DNA of 64,000 bases, taken from Jacaranda mimosifolia. Lineage: Eukaryota > Streptophyta > Magnoliopsida > Lamiales > Bignoniaceae. Location of the stretch: assembly GCA_018894105.1 (NCBI GenBank), contig CM032128.1, positions 22,487,001 through 22,551,000 of the forward strand. Direction: 5' to 3'. Under the pieces are notes generated by a model. That model did no database searches and was not told the origin of the DNA. It saw only the letters and a list, made by a program, of their open reading frames with translations. The position numbers were made by a program, and so were the translations under genes. The first letter of the stretch is position 1. Each line of letters begins with the position of its first letter. Shown here piece after piece: positions 58,771-64,000 of this stretch.

Positions 58771-60456
58771 GTTTCGTTAATCAATTATCCTTTGTCAGAT
58801 TTGAAATTTAAAGAATAAAGGGGTGTGAATATAGTAATTAAATATTATTATTCGTATTAGGCCAACAATTAGTCATGGTTGTTTTGGGCTCTATTAAATA
58901 TATATCTATTAAGATATTTAAGGGTGAAACAATTATTTAATAAATTTGATAACTTTAAATTTGTTTTAATTTTGAAGGTGATGCTAAAATTATCCATCCG
59001 TAACCTCCATCAGAATTTTTTAAAGAGGAACAAACTTGAATAGAAAGGTTTTGTAATATATATATATTTTAAAATAGAGAAAATAAATTAATAATATAAT
59101 TATTTTTAGAAAAAAAGGGTAAATATAATTAATTTTGGAAATTTGTTTGTTTATGATTTGGGGCTTTTTGCCAAAAAAATTTGCCAAAATGGTTTGTGAA
59201 AAGTTTGGTTGGAGAATGTGATTGTTGTTTGTTTTTGTTTTGGGTAGTAGGTAGGGATTGAATTGGAAAAAAATTGTATGTTTATTTGTGTTTTTGGAGG
59301 AGATAAGATATCACATCAATTACTTTTATATAGGATTGATAGGATGAAATTGATATTTTAAAATTATTTGTGTATGTGTATATATAGATTAGGTAGGAGA
59401 GGCAAAAAATGATAGAATTAAATATTGAAAAATAAGTAAAAAATGAATTGAAAGGGTATTTGGGACCTTTTTGGGTGTATTTTAAATAATAAAATTAGAG
59501 AATATGATAAGTTATTTGTTTGTAATTTGAAAGTTGAAATTTTTTTAAGCAAATCTCAAACAAACAAATCCGAAAACATTTTCATTTGTGGCAGGTGGCC
59601 GGTGGGGTGAGTCAAATGCATCGTGGACATAAAATAAAAGCGTACAAGGCGGTGAGGAGTGAGGAGAGAAATTGGTTTTGTGTATGATGTAGAATGCAGA
59701 TTGCAGATTGCGTCAAATCAAAGACCACATAAATGTCTGTCGTACGAATGAATCATTTGTTCCAACGCTTCGTATCACAAAATTACATGGACAGCTCAGC
59801 TATATATCAAATATTACTTTATTTGTTTTTTCTGCAACTCAATGTGTCGGTGCTAACAAGTGCACGCGACCCCCGCTCGCCCGGCCCGAATCTCGTTTCC
59901 AAATTAATTAATTTAGTCTTCTCTAGTATGATTATAACAATCTCTTTGCAAATTATCACAGAAAGAAAAAAAAAAAAAAAAAAGTGTCTCTTTGCTGTAA
60001 AATTTTTGTCTTTATATTTTTGTTTTTTTAGCTGTTATGAATATTCCTAGTGACATTGCTAATTGCTTGGGAGATCATAATCAAACATACACCTATTTTG
60101 AATTTAATATATTAAAATAGGCTTTTCTCGAAACATTTTCTTCTTTCCTTCATTATCCCCAAAAATTATTCATTTTTCCATATACAGATATATCATATAT
60201 ATATTTTTATTATTTACAAAATAAAAAATATTACTAAATTCTATTTTCTCCAAAATATTTAACAAAAAAATATTTATTTGACTGCTACAGTAAAAATTAT
60301 TCCCTCCCAAACATAAATATATATATAAATACTTTTCAAAATATTATCTAACTATTTCTGAAAATATAAACTAAAATTCATCATATTTTCCAATACCATT
60401 TTTATATTTCTCAACCCCACTCATAAAATTCATTTTCCCAAAATATATAGCATAAT
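58771..60456. other. AT-rich intergenic with a possible small inverted-repeat element
   Basis: GGAAATTTGTTTGTTT near 59138 and its inverted partner near 59550-59570 (AAACAAACAAATCC) may bound a roughly 430-bp MITE, without a clear TSD. A short GC-rich patch lies near 59862-59890. No gene. Confidence 0.4.
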
Positions 60457-61276
60457 TGTAGACATATTAATTTTAGCCAATGAAGAAGTGACACATGTAA
60501 AATAATGTACTAGATATTAATTTAAATTTTCTATTTATTTCTTAAAATTTATTAAATTTAATTTTAAAAGATAAATAGTTAACTTTAATTAATAGTATTT
60601 ATTTGATGCTCAAATTAAATATTAACAAGTGTCAAAGATGAAATGTCTATTTCTATAAACCAATCAAATTAAAGATATTTGAAATTATACATTGATATTT
60701 GATATTATCTCTTGATACTTTATAATATCTTTTGATATTTGATGTTATCTTATTAAAGAGATAACCATCAAAGAAGTTTAACCCAATCTGAAAGTCTGCC
60801 ATCAAGTATCTATATAGGGGGAACCAAAGCTCATTCAACACATAACACAAATCCTAACAAGTGAGAGAAACTTTAAAGGAGTCCAACAATTCACTCAAGC
60901 AATTCAAGGTGATCTACGGTGTTCAAAACGTTCTTCGCGAAACTCATATATTTTGGTGTTTGATTCGAAATTAAGGTGTGAAGCCCTTAAATTGACATTA
61001 TTTTCTTCAAATCAAATTTAAGTGGCGTTTGATTCAACATTAAGGTGGGAAGCCTTCAAATTGGTGTTATTTTCTTCAAATTAAATTCAAGGAGATCCAC
61101 ATCATTCAAGGCGTTCTTCTCGGAGTTCAAATTTCAAGATCATCTTTGAAGGGGAAGAATCAGATGATTAATAGAGATTGAATCCATAATTCAACAAATC
61201 TCAATTTTATTTTATTTGTATAATTTTTTCTTATCTTATAATTTTATTTTTGCAAACAAATAAATTTGTGCTTACA
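60457..61276 (+). repeat. 5' LTR, 820 bp
   Basis: TGTAGACATATTAATTTTAG at its start matches 63604 onward. It ends GTGCTTACA, immediately followed by AATTTCTGGCATGTCC, the usual plant gypsy PBS neighbourhood. A TATA-like CTATATAGG lies near 60810. Confidence 0.82.
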
Positions 61277-61339
61277 AATTTCTGGCATGTCCAATGGGAC
61301 TAACTCCATCTCTAATCTCTTTCTTTCATTAAGATTGAA

Positions 61340-62460
61340 GTATCAAATAGCCGCCAACAAGACTGCTGCATTGAAAACTACTATCTCAAATTCTTCAAGT
61401 GCTTGAGCCAAAAAATGTTGGCGTCATCATAAGAAGTATATCCAAGAAGTTGCATTCATCTTCGGAGGTGACTCCTTCGCTTGTTGTAGAAAAGATGTTG
61501 CTGCATTTTATTGATATGAATGAACGTGGTAGAGACTCAAAGGAAGTATTTACATCATTCATTACTCAACATCAAATTCCCCGAGCATGGAGATGGTGAT
61601 GGTGACAAGTGCTACAACCTTGGAGGAACACATTGCAAATTTAACGAAGGCCATTGAAGGACTCATGAAGCATGTCTAAGAGTGGGAATTTCAAATCTCC
61701 AAATTGATGAGTAAAGTGGACAATCTTGATGCTAGCTGCATGGTGGAAAAATAAATTGAGGTCAAGACAAAGGGGAAATATCTACAAGGAGACAATTAGC
61801 CAAAAATGAAGAAATTGCAACAAAAAAACTATAAGTTTTCACTGATAGACTAATTCCTATCAACCCATTGAAGGAGTTTACTATGGGGACTATCAAAGAT
61901 AAGCTTGAGGAAAGTTCTAAATTATTTATGACTTATTCTAAGCTTTACACTCAAAGGATTGATAATCTGAATATGCCAATTGGATACCAACCCCCAAAGT
62001 TTCAGCAATTTGATGGCAAAGGCAACCTAAAGCATCATGTGGCTCATTTAATTGAAACTTATAATAATGCTGGGACATATGGAGATCATTTGATCAAGCA
62101 GTTTATTTGATCATTAGAGAGCAATGCTTTTGATTAGTATACTGTCTTGGAGGCAGGCTCCATTGATAATTGAGGACGGCTGGAACAAGAGTTCCTCAAT
62201 TGCTTTTCTAACACTTGAAAGACAGTCAGTATGATTGAATTCACCAACTCTTGCCAATGAAAAAAAGAACTAGTCATTGAATACATCAATCGTTGGAGAA
62301 ATTTGAGTCTTAACTGCAAAGATCAATTATCGGAGCTTCAGCTATTGAGATGTATATCCAAGGAATGCATTGAAGTTTTTGCTATATACTTCAAGGAATC
62401 AAAGCAAAAACTTTTGAAGATTTGGCAACTCGTAACATAATATTGAAATGAGCATGAATT
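61340..62460 (+). pseudogene. Degenerate gag of the non-autonomous LTR element
   Basis: The 61399-61599 frame is a diverged N-terminal part. 61868-62110 carries the conserved gag block LYTQRIDNLNMPIGYQPPKF, QQFDGKGN and LIETYNNAGTYGDHLIKQF. After a stop near 62110, shifted frames continue with VIEYINRWRNLSLNCKD and related words to about 62460. No zinc knuckle, no pol. Confidence 0.8.
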
Positions 62461-62559
62461 TTGACGAACAAGAAGGTTCAAGTGGTGGCGACGATGATGA
62501 TGATGATATTGGGGGCAATTAATTTTCATCTTCAATTTCCAAATTCTCTTTGGTAAGAG

Positions 62560-63300
62560 CCTAAACTATTAATAATGTTCCTTGATAATAGCCTAAACTA
62601 TCCATAATACTCTTAGATATGAACATAAACTACCTAAAATTTTCAAATTAAAGTCTCCAAATTTAATACTTAAGTCTCCAAATTTCCAAATTTAGTACTC
62701 AAGACTCCAAACTCCAAATCCATGACTCAAATCTTCAAGTCTCCAAATCTTCAAGTTCAAGACTCAAGTTTTCAAATCCAAAAATCAAGTCTCCAAATCT
62801 TTAAATCCACGACTCAAGTCTTCAAGTCAAGGCTCAAGTCTTTAAGTCTTCAAGCCCAAGACTCAAATTTATAAGTCTTCAAATCAAAGATTCAAGTTTT
62901 CAAGTCTTCAAATTTCAAATGTTCCTTTGTAAAAGTCTAAAATGTCAATAATGCTCCTATATACGAGCATAAACTATCTCAAATTTAAAGTTAGAGTATC
63001 CTCACATGCTCCTTGATGAGAATTTAAAATGTCAATAATGCTCATAGATACAGCTATAAACTATCTAAAATTTTTAAGTTAAAGTCTCCTCATGTACTCT
63101 TTGATAAAAGTGTAAACTGTCTATTAAGTTAAATTCAAGTAAACTCCTTGACATAAGTATTATAAATTGTCCATCAAATTCAAGTGGACTCCTTGAAACG
63201 AGTATAAAATATCTACTCAAGTTAAATATGCTCATTGACTTACGAACCTAAACTATGTGTTATTCCTAGCCCATATGAGTATAAACTGTGTACAACACCC
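62560..63300 (+). repeat. Degenerate short repeats inside the LTR element
   Basis: Two interwoven kinds: CAAGTCTTCAAGTC-like 10-18 bp words (62650-62925) and longer units around GAGCATAAACTATCTAAAAT with CTCCTTGATA words (62560-62640 and 62935-63280). Non-coding. Confidence 0.7.
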
Positions 63301-63584
63301 CCTCAAGAAGGATATTTACTTTGAATGGTGTCATGACTTGATCCTTTTATTGTGTACATAAGCAAATGGGAGGACTTCTTCATAAAAATCTCCACGTATT
63401 GGCAATCCGAAAAGTTCATGAAAATCCCATAAAGAGATGATAGTTCTTGATAGTAGTATAGCTCGAGGAATGCTTGGAGGATGTTTTTGCCACATACATA
63501 TGTGAAAAAATGAAAGAAAAGAAAAAAAATTCAAAATTTTCAAGTCTTACCTCTTTCGTGAATGATTGACACATCTTTCGCCAA

Positions 63585-63603
63585 GCCTTGAAGTGAGGGT
63601 GTT
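63585..63603 (+). promoter_or_regulatory. Polypurine tract-like sequence before LTR2
   Basis: GAAGTGAGGGTG followed by a few bases and the TG of LTR2. Confidence 0.5.
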
Positions 63604-64000
63604 TGTAGACATATTAATTTTAGCCAATGGAGAAGTTGCACATGTAAAATAATATGCTAGATATTAATTTAAAATTTCAATTTCTTTCTTGCAATTTATT
63701 AAATTTAATTCCAAAAGATAAATAGTTAATTTTAATTAATACTCTAGTATTTATTTTATGCTTAAATCAAATATTGACAAGTGTTAAATATGAAATATCT
63801 ATGTTTATGGACCAATCAAATAAAAAATATTTGATATTATCTCTTAATATTTGACATTATCTCTTGATATTTGATATTATCTTATTGAAAAGATAACCAT
63901 CAAAGAAGTTTAAGTTAATTTGGAAGTCTCTCATCAAGTATCTACATAAAGGGTGTTATCAAAGCTCATTCAACACACAATACAAATCTTGACCATGAGG
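63604..64000 (+). repeat. 3' LTR, truncated by the window end
   Basis: Aligns with 60457-60850 along its whole visible length with frequent substitutions and small indels, so the insertion is old. The TATA-like word of LTR1 reads CTACATAAAGG here. Confidence 0.85.

Larger units (their letters stand above)
60457..64000 (+). mobile_element. Non-autonomous gag-only Ty3/gypsy-type LTR retrotransposon (right end beyond window)
   Basis: LTR1 60457-61276, PBS-like region directly after it, degenerate gag (61340-62460), no protease, RT, RNase H or integrase, a repeat-rich interior (62560-63300), PPT-like GAAGTGAGGGTG, and LTR2 from 63604 running off the window. Confidence 0.85.

Overview
This window is eukaryotic nuclear DNA from a flowering plant, most likely a eudicot. 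It is AT-rich, its genes have introns, and it is packed with degenerate plant transposons: Mutator-like elements (MULEs), hAT elements, a Helitron and Ty3/gypsy LTR elements. The species cannot be named from the sequence. Only two host genes look intact. One is a HAL3-like flavoprotein gene on the minus strand (about 6.1-9.35 kb). The other is a two-exon trypsin-fold protein gene on the plus strand (37.7-41.1 kb). A broken SPA1-RELATED (COP1/SPA light-signalling family) fragment lies at the left end.

Layout. 0.57-1.15 kb: SPA pseudogene fragment. 1.18-3.23 kb: 2.05-kb non-autonomous MULE with a perfect 9-bp target-site duplication (TSD) and gene-like cargo. 3.24-3.80 kb: GC-richer segment of unknown origin. 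6.1-9.54 kb: HAL3-like gene with a 5'UTR intron, TATA box and G-box/ABRE. 9.6-10.9 kb: hAT-like remnants. 12.3-16.4 kb: gene-like but broken unit. 16.8-20.55 kb: 1.87-kb direct tandem duplication. 20.99-25.57 kb: degenerate Helitron, minus strand, with a recognisable 3' terminus. 25.68-35.76 kb: 10-kb Tat-lineage Ty3/gypsy element, minus strand, with an antisense extra ORF (aORF) and three tandem-repeat tracts. 36.4-37.1 kb: hAT element with an 8-bp TSD. 37.7-41.06 kb: trypsin-fold gene. 42.4-48.7 kb: MULE-like element in which transposase N- and C-terminal remnants flank, and are followed by, four tandem-repeat families that share an AGTAYAA word. 50.6-52.1 and 54.3-55.2 kb: two more MULEs with 10-bp TSDs. 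57.07-58.76 kb: hAT element with a 753-bp solo LTR nested inside. 60.46 kb to the window end: gag-only LTR retrotransposon, its second LTR cut by the window edge.

How the parts relate. The two host genes are unconnected, and the rest is a nested transposon landscape. The observations most worth follow-up are three. (1) The AGTAYAA repeat-filled MULE has no transposase core. (2) The HAL3-like protein keeps the catalytic His but has Asp where the family has its catalytic Cys, which recalls the split-active-site arrangement of yeast Hal3/Vhs3. (3) The Tat element's aORF has a TATA-like box and faces the pol genes across a tandem-repeat buffer. All calls come from reading the sequence and from recalled family motifs; no database search was run.
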